DNA of 64,000 nucleotides, from contig CAJQUN010000007.1 of assembly GCA_907163345.1 (NCBI GenBank), positions 3,424,582-3,488,581 on the forward strand, in the 5' to 3' direction. The translations under genes and the position numbers were made by a program. Positions 9,985 to 21,218 of the stretch are shown one piece after another; position 1 is the stretch's first letter; every line of letters starts with the position of its first letter. The notes below the pieces were generated by a model. That model did not search any database. It worked only from the letters and a program-made list of their open reading frames with translations, and had not been told where the DNA came from. Source of the DNA: Haberlea rhodopensis (taxonomy: Eukaryota > Streptophyta > Magnoliopsida > Lamiales > Gesneriaceae).

Positions 9985-10420
9985 GGCGTGCCATCTTGCA
10001 GTAAGGCCCTATCACATTGAGAGCGGGCAAGCAATCTAGTAGTAAGCCCCTATTATGACAGCTCGGGCATGCAATCTCGCAGTAAGCCCCTATTTATCAG
10101 CTCGGGCATGCAATCTCGCAGTAAGCCCCTATTACGACAGCTCGGGCATGCAATCTTGCAGTACACCCATATTATGACAGCTCGGCATGCAATCTCGCAG
10201 TAAGCCCCTATTTATCAGCTTGGGCGTGCCATCTGGTAGTAAGGCCCTATTACATCAAGCTCGGGCGTGCCATCTGGCAGTGAGGCCCTATTACATCGAG
10301 TTCGGGCATGCCCCTATTTATCAGTTCGGGCGTGCCATCTGGCAGTGAGGCCCTATTACATCAAGCTCGGGCGTGCCATCTGGCAGTAAGGCCCTATTCA
10401 GAAGTCCAAGGCGTTGTCAA
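9985..10420. repeat. Minisatellite array 1, about 40-bp unit
   Basis: Around eleven degenerate tandem units of about 40 bp, each containing variants of CTCGGGCATGCAATCTCGCA followed by GTAAGCCCCTATT. Later units carry the variant CGTGCCATCTGGCAGT. The array is internal to the young LTR element. The units occur on one strand only and do not encode a repeated peptide. Confidence 0.9.
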
Positions 10421-10440
10421 TAAGCCCTTGGCACATCAGG

Positions 10441-10880
10441 AGCACGAGTTCAGCCCTGGTTACGCCAGGAGCATAGGTGTGCAACCTACCTCAGGAGCAC
10501 GAGCTCAGCCCTGGTTACGCCAGGAGCATGGGTGTGCAACCTACCTCAGGAGCACGAGCTCAGCCCTGGTTACGCCAGGAGCATGGGTGTGCAACCTACC
10601 TGAGGAGCACGAGCTCAGCCCTGGTTACGCCAGGAGCATGGGTGTGCAACCTACCTCAGGAGCACGAGCTCAGCCCTGGTTACGCCAGGAGCATGGGTGT
10701 GCAACCTGCCTGAGGAGCACGAGCTCAGCCCTGGTTACGCCAGGAGCATGGGTGTGCAACCTACCTGAGGAGCACGAGCTCAGCCCTGGTTAAGCCAGGA
10801 GCATGGGTGTGCAACCTACCTGAGGAGCACGAGCTCAGCCCTGGTTACGCCAGGAGCATGGGTGTGCAACCTATCTCTGG
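10441..10880. repeat. Minisatellite array 2, 55-bp unit
   Basis: About eight nearly identical 55-bp units contain AGCACGAGCTCAGCCCTGG, TTACGCCAGGAGCATGGG and TGTGCAACCTACC. Since 55 is not a multiple of three, the long open frames through it (for example 10308-10793) read the same peptides in shifted order in each frame. They are by-products of the array and not genes. Confidence 0.95.
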
Positions 10881-11250
10881 AGCACGGTTTAGGCGAGCAT
10901 TCCTCGCTCATTTTTGTTATCGCTGGAGCTCAGTTCAGAGCAGGCGAACACACTTCGCCCCTATTTATTATCTCTGGAGCTCAGATCAGACGAGCACATT
11001 TTTGCTCCTATTTATTATCTCTGGAGCACGGTTCAGGCGAGCATTCCTCGCTCATATTTGTTATCGCTGGAGCTCAGTTCAGAGCATGCGAGCGCACTTC
11101 GCCTCTATTTATATTCGGAGCTCAATTCGGATCAGGCGAGCACACTACGCCACTATTTATATTTGGAGCTCAGTTCGGATCAGGCGAACATCATTTGCTA
11201 CGCATACCTATTACCTCTGGAGCTTAGTTTAGTCGAGCGTCATTTGCACA
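10870..11250. repeat. Minisatellite array 3, about 55-bp unit
   Basis: About seven degenerate units contain CTCTGGAGCTCAGTTCAG, AGGCGAGCACAC and CGCCCCTATTTATTAT. The GGAGC-CAG core is shared with array 2, which suggests that arrays 2 and 3 derive from one ancestral unit. Confidence 0.85.
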
Positions 11251-11610
11251 TATTTATCCAATATAGCTCAAATCAGCTCAGATGAGCTTTATTTGCTCCG
11301 TATTACATCTGGTGCCCGATCGGGCTTATCTGCTCAGCTCAGGATTCTATTGATGCTGGAAATCAATCAAGTTTCATTGGCATCGTATATTTTTCATCAC
11401 TGGGGCTTGAGATTTCTATTAATTATGGAGCTTGGGACGCTTAATATTCATAAATCCAATGTTATTAGTACCGCATGTTTATCCATCACGGAGCTCGACT
11501 ATATCTCATATTCCCATGGAAGTAAACAGCAGGGGCACTAGGAACAGGTCGGTTAAACATTTAACGAACTTCTGGTCTTCGACGTCAGTTCGACTAGGAT
11601 GGGGGACTTG

Positions 11611-12167
11611 TGATACCCCTCTATGGAGGATCGATCTACCTAACGGGTTTTAACCGACCCAATTAGCCCATTTTAATAAACAAAAAGGAGTCGTAGGGTT
11701 TTAGAAGATATATCTCAATTTTCTCGGGATAGACATGGATCAAGTTGCCATATACAATACAATTTCATGTTGATTAGAACTCTTCTCCCAGATTGACTAG
11801 AACTCTACAATTATAGATTGACTAGAATTATTCTCCTATATTGATTAGAACTCTACATTTACATCTATAAATAGAGGGCTCCTACCCTCATTGAGGTACG
11901 TTCACTTACGCAATACTTACACGCTATTGCTTACGTCTTTCATAATACGCCTTTCATATTATGCAAAGCCTACAATTTCAATACTTTTTCTATTGAAGCA
12001 TATACTGACTTGAGCGTCGGAGTGGCTTCGCCTACGGGCGGAGTCATCTTACCCTTTCTCTTTGATACACAGATATATTTTGGGGAGCGGTTCCATTCGG
12101 TTTATGGGTGAAAACCGTTTGATGCATCGTAGCTCGACATTTATTAAAGATCACACTTTTTGGTGAT

Positions 12168-12171
<4 letters not shown>
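11611..12171 (+). repeat. 3' LTR of the gene-capturing element
   Basis: Identical to the 5' LTR except for one visible substitution at 11859. It is preceded by the purine-rich GGATGGGGGA tract that would prime plus-strand synthesis. Confidence 0.95.

Positions 12172-12207
<36 letters not shown>
12172..12207. repeat. (AT)n microsatellite, right half of the insertion target
   Basis: Continuation of the AT tract that ends at 7414, displaced by the LTR insertion. Confidence 0.95.
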
Positions 12208-12211
<4 letters not shown>

Positions 12212-13962
12212 CGAACATATATCACTCATACAAATATAAAACGAAACTGATATTTTAAGACAAAAAACTGATTTATAATGCTCATCTATAGCCTAAACAG
12301 ATTGCTCACCTCCTATTTCAACAGAATATATTTTAAACAAGTTAAAGCGCTGTAAATTCTCTAGTTTTCTCTTGATACTGATATCAGTTCTCTAAACTTA
12401 ACCTTCCTAGAGATAAGGTCAGAACATCGGTTCACCCCCCGAATAAAATAGTTTGGCACACCAGAACAAAGGTTTACCACCATATCAGGTCAGAAAAGCG
12501 GTTATAACCCTAACACATAAGGGTCAGAAATTCGGAATCCATGCCCATTGGATTTTGATGTTTACAGTTGCTTCAAAATCAATTTCTTATCACAAAAAAT
12601 TCATGCCTTCATAATTTCAAAATATTGCATAGGTTTGATTGAAATTTGAAGCATACGTATAAACTTCGGGATGAAAGAATTATTTAATAACAAAAACCCA
12701 TTTACAGAAAATTTCCAGAAATTGATTGAGTAAGCTAGGTTGAACAAAACCATGACTTGGGCGCTTCTTCCTCTCAGGAACAACAGAGTGTGTATTTCGG
12801 GGTTTGCTTCAGACTTTTGTAACCATTCCATTGGAAGAAATCTCCTATTTATAGGGTGCGAGTTTCATGAGTTACAACCTCCATAAATTCATTCCCCGTG
12901 ATCTACACTTTAATATCATTAACCTCCAATAATGCCCACGATTGTAGAAGTTACAAATTCTGAAACGAATGAGGAGCGATATGTTTGACTTGGTCTTTCT
13001 TTATAGCTGGTCTTCTTAGCAAGTAGGAAAGTTGAGCAAATTCTTGTAGCATAAGTAAAGCTGATTTGTGAGTTTGAGCAGACAAGCTGAGCCGAGTTTG
13101 TCAAATTGAGTTGAAGGTCAGTTAAACTGATTTGGACCTGTTGAGCTGATTTTAGCCGTAGATTTGGGTACTCTTCATGTAATTTTCTTTATAATCGCAT
13201 TAATGATTGACATAGTCCACTATCCATCTCAAGTACATTATCTCTGCATACATGTATGAGTGCGCGCACCAAAATATGCGGCCCAATTACATTTGATAAT
13301 TAGCCAATGAAAAGGGAATTATTATATTTAATTAATTAAGTAATGATTCGATAAATACTGTAACTGGATGGTGGAATATAATTTATATTGAAGCCCCACA
13401 GTGGAAACACTGCTACTAAAATTACTAATTATTAATTAATTAATTGATGGATGGATCAAGTAATTGAATGGGAAAGTGGAGTTGCAGGAAGTTTCTATTT
13501 CCATGGAAGCCACTTGTGTAGTGGATTACAAACTAACCCAATGTAAAATAACTTTTGTTTCACTTATAGGGGAAGATAATATTCTAAAGTATTCAATATT
13601 GTAACAGTAAAATTAAAATAATCATATATATAATCTTCTTCTTCTTTTTTGTGTCAGAAGAGATATATTCTATAAGTCAACTAATTTTCATTTGGTCGAA
13701 CATTTTATCTGAATCAATTCAGGTTACATTTGGACCGAAGGATTTGATGAGCTTGGATTTCAAATCCTTAATACAAATCTATTCAAATTGTTTAGCTAAT
13801 TTTGAAATCCATGGATTTCAAATCCACTATCTTCAATTTTAAGGTGTTTTTTAATAATATCAAGGTATTTCAAATTCTTAATTGCTGAAATCATTTCAAA
13901 TCCAAATTTTCAACTCCTTTGTTGAAATTAAATCTTTTCATCCAATGCAACCTAAAGATTTG

Positions 13963-13998
<36 letters not shown>

Positions 13999-16285
13999 AT
14001 GATTTTGCAACAGTGTTTATCTATAAATTTTGAAAATTCATATATCATGTGGAAAAATATAATTTTTTAATAATTATAAAAAAAATTGTCAGCTACTCCT
14101 AATTATCAACATTACAAGATAGATTGTTTCTTCTTTTTTCTTCCTCTTTTTTTCTTGAGCAAATATACAATTATTTGGGATGTGGGACGAGGACTCAAAC
14201 AAGAGACTTTCGGATCGCAATTGTGACCGGTGTCAGATAGGCTACAAGTCATCGGCACTTGGATAGTTTGTTTCTAGATTAGTAAGGCACTATCCAGAAT
14301 GAAATCTGGAGACCTAGTTCAGTACAAAGCACGATCCAATATTGATTCTTGGAAATTTCTTACACTTTTCACACTATTAAACCATTCCAGGTCCAAGTGT
14401 ATTTCATTCGCACGTCTGTTTTGTTACGTTTTTTTTAGTTGTGGTTTGCTACTTCTTGAAGAAATATTTCTCTACATTCAATTTATTTTGTTATAAAATT
14501 ATAGTTGGTATGGATGCGGGTCAATCCATATACGCATGAATGCTCTCTCGGACCTAGTTAAGTTCCAGGTGTAAACAAGTCATGGATTTTTTATATGTGC
14601 GGAGGAAAAGTCGATCTCATTGCAGATCAACAACCCCAAAACAATTGGGATCGTGAGCCAAAAATGGAGAGATTATGGCCTACATGCATCGGGAGAGGAT
14701 GCGAGGTCTCAAACCTAAGATCTTTTGGTTCGTCGAAACTAATGGTGATATTTGAGCTATGAGTTCTGACAATCATAGTATATATAATGTGTGCCATGAT
14801 TAGCACAATATTACTTTATATTTTTTCTTCATAATTATCTTCATCAGATCTCAAACGCTATTTATATCACAACACACAAAGGTACAAATTAAAGAAAAGT
14901 GCCCCTCGGGATTGAAGTCTAGCCAGGTTGACAATCATTATTATGAGAGCATTTAGCATCTCCCTACTGCCCAACTACACCGTGGTGATAAGGTGGTGCC
15001 GGAGCGGCAGACAAAAGAGGCGGCAGAAGGGCGGAACAATTCGTCTCGGGAACCGGCGACGACGGTTCTTTCTGCGGTCAAGTTCAATGCTAAGATGGGG
15101 TGTGATCATGGCTACTTTGTAATAGTCCAGGTAGATTTTGAGGTCAATGAATGAGTCTTGACTTGGAAGAAAGCTCTCTGTATATCTTGCTTTTATTTTG
15201 AACCTTCTTGGTTTAATTTTCGAGTCATGCAAGAATATTGGGACAATCATCTTTCTCACACGTTATTCCTGTAATTTTCCAACTTATTTTGGATTTATGA
15301 CTTGAGGAAACGCAAGGAAAATATATCACATACAATACACAGTTTTTTTTTTTATTAAATAGATGCACTTTTATTTGGTCGTTTTTTAGACATCGGTTTT
15401 TGGCAACAAACCCCGTATTATTTTCAAGTAGACAAATTACACAATTATTGTTGAAAATAAACAGTTCACTCCTTCTGGTTTAAAATCTGGCAATTTACCT
15501 TCTATGATTTGTGAATGGCTCCAAAACACCACCTCCGTATATAACTTGTGGGAGGGCAATATGCTATATATAAAATATTTATTTACAAACCACGGAGTTA
15601 ATTGTCTATTAACAATACCACATATGATAAAATATATTTACAAACCACAAGAGTATAAAACACATATTAACGATACTACATGATGATAAATTATCACCGA
15701 CTCTATAAAACACACTGAACTATGGTAGCAGCAACTGCATTATATGTGTATCACCATTTTTTCAAGTAATAATTTTTTTTATTTACTGCAATTAAGTTCT
15801 TCCTTAAAATTTCAGTCTCATTGATCATTAGGGTTAAAGAAACATCGGACTTCTAAAAAGTTATAATTCCGGTTTGATGAAAAATTGGTATCAATTACAG
15901 GATTGTGACCATAAGAATAACTTATCTAATGAAATCTGTTTACTACTTGATTTGCTAGAGAAAGATGCATTCTTTGTTCAACATCTATACGAACTATATC
16001 ACATGTATACTAAATTATAAAGGGAAGAGTTTTTTTAACTAAGAAGGTAGCTAAGTAATCTATAAGAGCATAAAAAATTAGTAGAAAGACAAATAAAAAT
16101 ATATATAAAGATGATTCCAAAATATTTTTCTATTCACAAGTTGGAAACATTTGATATTTGGTGCGTCATAATAAAATGTATTCTCGTGAAAATTCTTGTA
16201 TGGATCGGATCATGCAATAACCAACACATAAACAGATGCATGACAGGATCAGATCCGTACAAGAATTTCCCGGATCCCCCCACTA
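12208..16285. other. Long gene-poor intergenic stretch
   Basis: No convincing gene was found on either strand. Short open frames (for example minus 12601-12831 and 12919-13104, and both strands near 14928-15259) show no recognisable domain. Some pieces look like old repeats. These include GGATTTCAAATCCA-type palindromes around 13750-13950 and a segment at about 14500-14760 ending in GAGGTCTCAAACCTAAGATC, which resembles SINE-like dispersed repeats, though its ends could not be set. Confidence 0.45.
13965..13995. repeat. (AT)n microsatellite
   Basis: About 31 bp of alternating AT. Confidence 0.9.
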
Positions 16286-16516
16286 CTAGACCTCAGTAAC
16301 AGCGCGTGGCCGTTGGTTGTGGCTCTGGTCTTTGTTTGGGGGTGGTGGAGGTTGCCATGTTCGATGCAGGCGGCACTTGAATGAGCCGGCATGGGTAGTA
16401 CCGGAGCATATGCATAGCTTCTTTGATGTTGGGTTCTTGTCCACGTTTGTCTCCCAACTTTCTTTCTCATACAGTATGGATTCCACGGCCTTGTTCGAAC
16501 TGAGTGCCCAACTCAT
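16286..16516 (-). CDS. Small plant serine-rich-like protein with CxC...TTHxGSFxCRLHR motif
   Basis: A 76-residue frame whose middle reads KLCICSGTTHAGSFKCRLHR. This matches the invariant C-x-C-x-x-TTH-x-GSF-x-C-x-x-HR signature of a plant family annotated only as serine-rich protein-like. The function of that family is unknown. The cysteine/histidine spacing suggests a small metal-binding fold, which is inference. The N-terminal part (MSWALSSNKAVESIL) and the proline-rich tail after the motif are not conserved features that I recognise. The gene stands alone between long intergenic stretches. It could be a complete small gene, the last exon of a longer one, or a relic. Expression evidence would decide. 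Confidence 0.55.
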   Translation of the reverse strand: MSWALSSNKAVESILYEKESWETNVDKNPTSKKLCICSGTTHAGSFKCRLHRTWQPPPPPNKDQSHNQRPRAVTEV

Positions 16517-18261
16517 AGTTTATCAAAAATATATGCAACGAGGAGCCATTTAAGAAAGAAAGAAAACCTTTCAGATAAAGGCTTCTAAACTTTTCAGATC
16601 AACTGTTTTAGATTTAATCTTTTGATAAGTCTGGATTTTTATACATACTTCGTCATACGTTTCACCGCATATCAGATAACATTAAAAATTGATGATTAAT
16701 ATAAAAAAAAAACAGAAGTTTTCTAAAAGTTGTAAAGTTGAACAATAAATGAATTCTTCTTCCAAAACGAGCAGCGTGTATAACTGTTGTTTCTCCACCA
16801 AAAAAAAAAAAAAACCACTTTCAGCTAAACGAAAATCACAAAGAAATTCCTTCAAATACTTTTTCCAGACAAATAAAAAATTCATCAATCCCACCAGTAC
16901 AATAAATCAAAATCAAGAACAGAAACAAGAACTAGAGACAAACGTTACCGTACCAATTAACGTGGCTGGATTTGGAGTGTCGGAATTGATGATCATGTAT
17001 CTCAAACGGTAGACCCATTTCGCACAGAAATCAGGAAATGTTAAAAGATTAGTAGTTATTAACTAAAAATAAAAGATAAAAATTGAAAGGGAGAACGGTG
17101 CATGCTCATCAGATATGGATCCTAACAAATCCGTATTTTTGGTTGGATCCAAGTTGACCGAAGAAGATGTAAGTTGCAAAAATGCATGCAATTTCAGATT
17201 CTTACACGTGTATCCAGCATTTAGTACCTTTCAATGTGGTTTTTTTAAAAAAATTATCTGAAACATCCAGATTCTTGATAAAGTTTCAAAATAAAAATAA
17301 TAATTTAAATTGATAAAAAAGAAATCATTTGCTAATTTAAAGATGATTAGGCTTTGACTATCCTATATAGGCAGCTTTATGGAATAGATCACGTCCTTTT
17401 ATTGAGAATATTTTTATATAATATCATTGAAAATATTTACAATAAAGAGATAGATCTATCGCATGAAAATACTACCCCATAAGGTAGCCAAAAAAGTTGT
17501 CAAATATTTCCGATTTGAATTACATTATCAGATATCATTTTAGTTTTCACAATATTATAGACCTTATAGTTCATTTATTGCTATGTTTAAATTACTTTAA
17601 CTAACATGATATTTATTTTTATTCATCATCATATACTAAAAATTGTTGATTATCTGAATCGGAAATCATATTTTCTTTTTCTTTTAAAGGTGGATTTGTC
17701 GAAAGTTAGGCAAAGCGCAAAAGCATTGTAATTTAAGTGTGGAATTGCCAAAAAAAACCACGGAAAATTATATAGTAAACAACCATTAACAAATTTCCAT
17801 ATTGGACAAGAACGAGCAAAAGCATCGACCTCTATTCAAAAGACCTTCAAACCCACCTTAATTTTTTGCAAAAAAACTGTTTATTTTTTCTGAAACATTC
17901 GAAATAGGTAGAAAATTTTACAACACAATATAACAGCCATTATGAAAATTCTTGGGTCCTAAGCCGCTTGCACGAGCTCATGAAAGCACCAAAAAAACAT
18001 TAAGAACAAACACATCTCTTCACGTCTAAGCCCAAAAAACGACAGAAATTAAAACAAGATAACATAGCAGCAATTTGAACATTAAAACAGAGCATATATA
18101 TTAGAGGATCATAATATTAGCTTTTACAAACAGACTAAATTGAGGACAAAGTCTCGTTTTTTGTTTTTTGTTTTTTTGGATAACTGAATTCGAACAGAAT
18201 TTAAAAGGGGTCAACACTAAAAGTTAACAGATCATTATCAGACTGTCACCATCTCTGTTAA
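16517..18261. other. Intergenic, AT-rich
   Basis: No gene is recognised. The right part (about 18050-18261) should contain the 3' untranslated region of the minus-strand FRIGIDA-like gene. The left part would hold the promoter of the small minus-strand gene at 16286-16516. Confidence 0.5.
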
Positions 18262-21218
18262 TTAGTGCAGATAAGCGGGCTGATACTGGTACGCGTTGCC
18301 AAAGAAGTTTCCATGGTTATGAGAGAAGTTATAAGTGGCCGTACCAAGGAATGTCGGAAAGTGGTGATCATTTGGTCCAGGGTAAGCATATGGTCTTTCA
18401 TACATGTATTGGGGTGCATACCTGTCAGTCACTCTCCCGTAGTAGTTCTTGTCAGCAGCAGCATTAGCGACTCGTGGTGCGTGTCCAACAGCATTGGCAC
18501 GTGGTCTTTTGGGTTGTGGTTTCGCAACTTCTGTAGCTCTTTTCTTGTCAGCCTTTGCTTTCTCTATTTCAAGAACTTGTTTATGGAGTGGATCCACTGG
18601 GAATTGTTCCTCGAGCTTGTGATCTTCAATGCACTTGACTACAGCTTTAAGTGCAGCGAGCTCTTTCTCGTTTGCATCAGTCTGCATTAAACAATTTTTA
18701 GTTTCACCACGATACCTGCAGTAGAAAGTCATAGAACTCTCAACCTGGGATGGAGCTACCACCATGTTTATGAGTGTTCAAATTGACCCCATCAACTTCA
18801 AAACCTTTCCTCATCCATACGACAAATTTATCTAATAAAATCCATTCAATTAACAATAAAATAGAATCCATGGGGGTGGTCAATAACTTCTTGATTTTAC
18901 TCTCCAAATAAGTATACGTTCCTTTGTATTTCTCTGTTCGATGATTTTCTTTATTGTACTAATCTAAGATTGATTTTATAATCTTTTTTGTTAGAATATA
19001 TGTTAATTGGTATTTTTGTGTGTGCATGTCAATTACTAAATTCATATTTAAAAAAAAAAATCATTTCCACCCTCCACCAAACTAATTTTCTGGCTCCATC
19101 CTGTCCTTGACCAAATATCATATCAATTCACAAAATCACCATTGACACAAGCAGAGGAAAAAGACCTGTGTAGAAGCAGTAGGTGACATATTTCCAGGTT
19201 TGGCAGCTGCTGACACTTTTTTCACCTCAGACAAGTAGGATTTCAGTAATGAAATTGGTGAAAACTGATTGGTAAGCTCAAAAGCAAAAGCTAAATTGAC
19301 AGCATCGATCTGCCTTCCATTCTTCACCAGCACATCAATCACGCCTGATAAGATGAGCAACAAAATGTGAAGTGCAAAAAATCTTCATGCTTTGTAAAAG
19401 AAACAATATTAAGCAAAAAATTTATAAGAAAAAAAACATGCAATTTAGATCCATGAATGGACCATCTCACTTCTAATGGATATTGGAATCAGAAAATCTT
19501 CTATAAAACAAAGAAAAAATATTAATTTAACCTAAACACTTCATCAAGAAAAGGTATGGCAAACATTCACTCTCCTAACTACCGAATTGCAGGTTTGACA
19601 GCTGAGCCTTCTCAAATGAATTGTGAGTTGATACGTCGGTGAACTGGTGGAAGTGCAGCTGAAACCAGATAGAGAGGTACAATTGAAAATCGAAAGAAGT
19701 GAAACTGAAGAAAATCTAGTTTGATTTCTAGCTGGGTCAATTTGTAAGTTCTTCCCTAGAACGAGCTCATTTACAAATTAAACATGGGAACAGAAGTAAG
19801 AAATGCAGCATGAAAATTTAAATTATAAAAGGAGAGCTAAATCTTGTCATACCATGCAACTGAAATGCTTGCATGATAAACTACATAAAATTCTACCGTT
19901 TACAATAGTAAATTCAAGAAATTCTGCCGCTATGTTTCATTGTCCTAAGGTCAAAATGTCTGATAAAGCTATAGGTTTATTTCCTAAACAAATAAGGATG
20001 CATCGCACCTGAAAAGAATATTGGTAAACCATGAAAAGCAATTGAACAAAGGACACTGTTCTACAAACCCAACTTACAAATCAAATACTCCGCAGATAGT
20101 ACGGGGTTTTGACACCCTTTAAACATAAGAAAGTGTTTAAAGCTTACAAGTGTTTGCAGTTACCAACCTGGCATTTTATCTGACAACCCAAGAAAACGGC
20201 ATAATTCAGCTGTCTGTCGACGACGAGATACCATGGGAATTAGTTTGGTCAAGATTTCCTCATCAAAATCTGAATTAATACCAAAAGTAGCCAGAAGCTG
20301 CAGAAATGCATGTGCCTCTAACGAATTTCCACTGTTGGCATCAACATCAAGATGATCTAACTTTGGTTTCCAATCTTCAGCAATCACTCTTGCTCGTTCC
20401 TTCACATTTTCTGAGATAATGCCAGGTAGAGAGTGAACATCAAGATTTACAAATAAACTGCTAAGGCATTCCATCAGCATGATACAGGTCCTGCGAAGTC
20501 CTAAGAGATTTGAATCTTTCCTAGCATCTGAATTTGGAGTTTCCATTCCATAGAAACCTTGCAGCGAGTCCAGAACCAAGGAAGCAGGGTCTGCTGCAGC
20601 CCTAAATGCAATAGGAATTTCCTCCCTTAATGTAGCAAGGTTTTTGCGGTTGTCTGATATAAATTTGTGTAGTCCTTCTGAGTTCATCTGTTGGCAAAAA
20701 CTCACCAACTCTGGATAAGACTTCACCTCTACATGCATATTTTCTAAAGGCTTTTTCACCCCAGCAAACTCACTCTCTGAAACAATGGGATCAGGCGTTA
20801 TTTTCTCCATGTCATATTCTTCTGCTAGGTTATGTCTACTTGTAGCACCTGAATAGACAGAAAATGGCTTTGCATGATTCTCCCTTGCGGTCAAAATAGC
20901 CAAGAGAGCGGCATCTCGCTTTTCTTGAAGCCTCTCAAGAGAATCTTGCTCCTTAGCCACAATAGCTGCTTTACGCTTCTCCAACATCTCTCTTGATCCA
21001 ACTATTTTGGTTTCAAACTCCTTTTCTTGTTCTTCTAGTTCATTGAACCGTCTTTTCAAGGACTTCTGAAGCCCACTAAAATGCTCTTCAAGTTGTTTCC
21101 ATTTCAAATTGAGAGTGATAGCACGGTAGCTTTCAAGTTCAGCGAATGCTTTCTGAAGTTGTTGTATCTTAGAGGCTGTGGAGTCCACTAGTGTGGCAAC
21201 TGCTACGCTGTCTTCCAT
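18262..21218 (-). CDS. FRL3: FRIGIDA-like protein 3
   Basis: Three coding exons on the minus strand, 21218-20168, 19344-19166 and 18681-18262, with GT-AG junctions in frame, give 549 residues. The start MEDSVAVATLVDSTASKIQ matches the family start. Residues about 10-110 are a long coiled coil (KWKQLEEHFSGLQKSLKRRF). The Frigida domain follows at about 160-420, with LHKFISDNRKNLATLREEIP, RRTCIMLMECLS, EAHAFLQLLATFGI and PMVSRRRQTAELC. Exon 2 carries IDAVNLAFAFELTNQF. The C-terminus has a basic KPQPKRPR nuclear-localisation-like motif and a Tyr/Pro/His-rich tail ending in YQPAYLH. FRIGIDA itself acts in a nuclear complex that activates FLC-type floral repressors, but FRL3-type members are a broader family whose roles are less clear. 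The gene looks intact, with family-typical length and exon pattern. Confidence 0.95.

Larger units (their letters stand above)
7415..12171 (+). mobile_element. Young non-autonomous LTR retrotransposon carrying a captured gene
   Basis: Two 561-bp LTRs (7415-7975 and 11611-12171) begin TGATA and end TATCA. By eye they differ at a single base (C at 7663, T at 11859), so the insertion is very recent. The 5-bp flanks are both TATAT, but since the target is an AT microsatellite this duplication is not diagnostic. Right after the 5' LTR comes TTGGCGCCGTCTGTGGG, a primer-binding-site context common in plant Gypsy-related elements. A purine-rich GGATGGGGGA run lies just before the 3' LTR. The 3.6-kb interior holds no gag, protease, reverse transcriptase or integrase. 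It contains an unidentified part (about 8000-8858), a YIPF1-like gene copy (8859-9648) and three minisatellite arrays (9985-11250). Movement would need proteins from another element. Size and content fit a LARD-like element. Confidence 0.93.

Noticed and set aside
9985..10880. Regular repeats resembling a CRISPR array
   Set aside because: The units are contiguous tandem copies without unique spacers, and the context is a plant LTR retrotransposon.
10308..11285. Several long overlapping open frames with repeated peptides, looking like a repeat protein
   Set aside because: They arise from 55-bp tandem DNA units. The period is not a multiple of three and all frames stay open with the same peptides rotated, so no protein is implied.
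14928..15259. Arg-rich open frames on both strands
   Set aside because: Short, overlapping antisense frames without domain or neighbours. Composition alone explains them.
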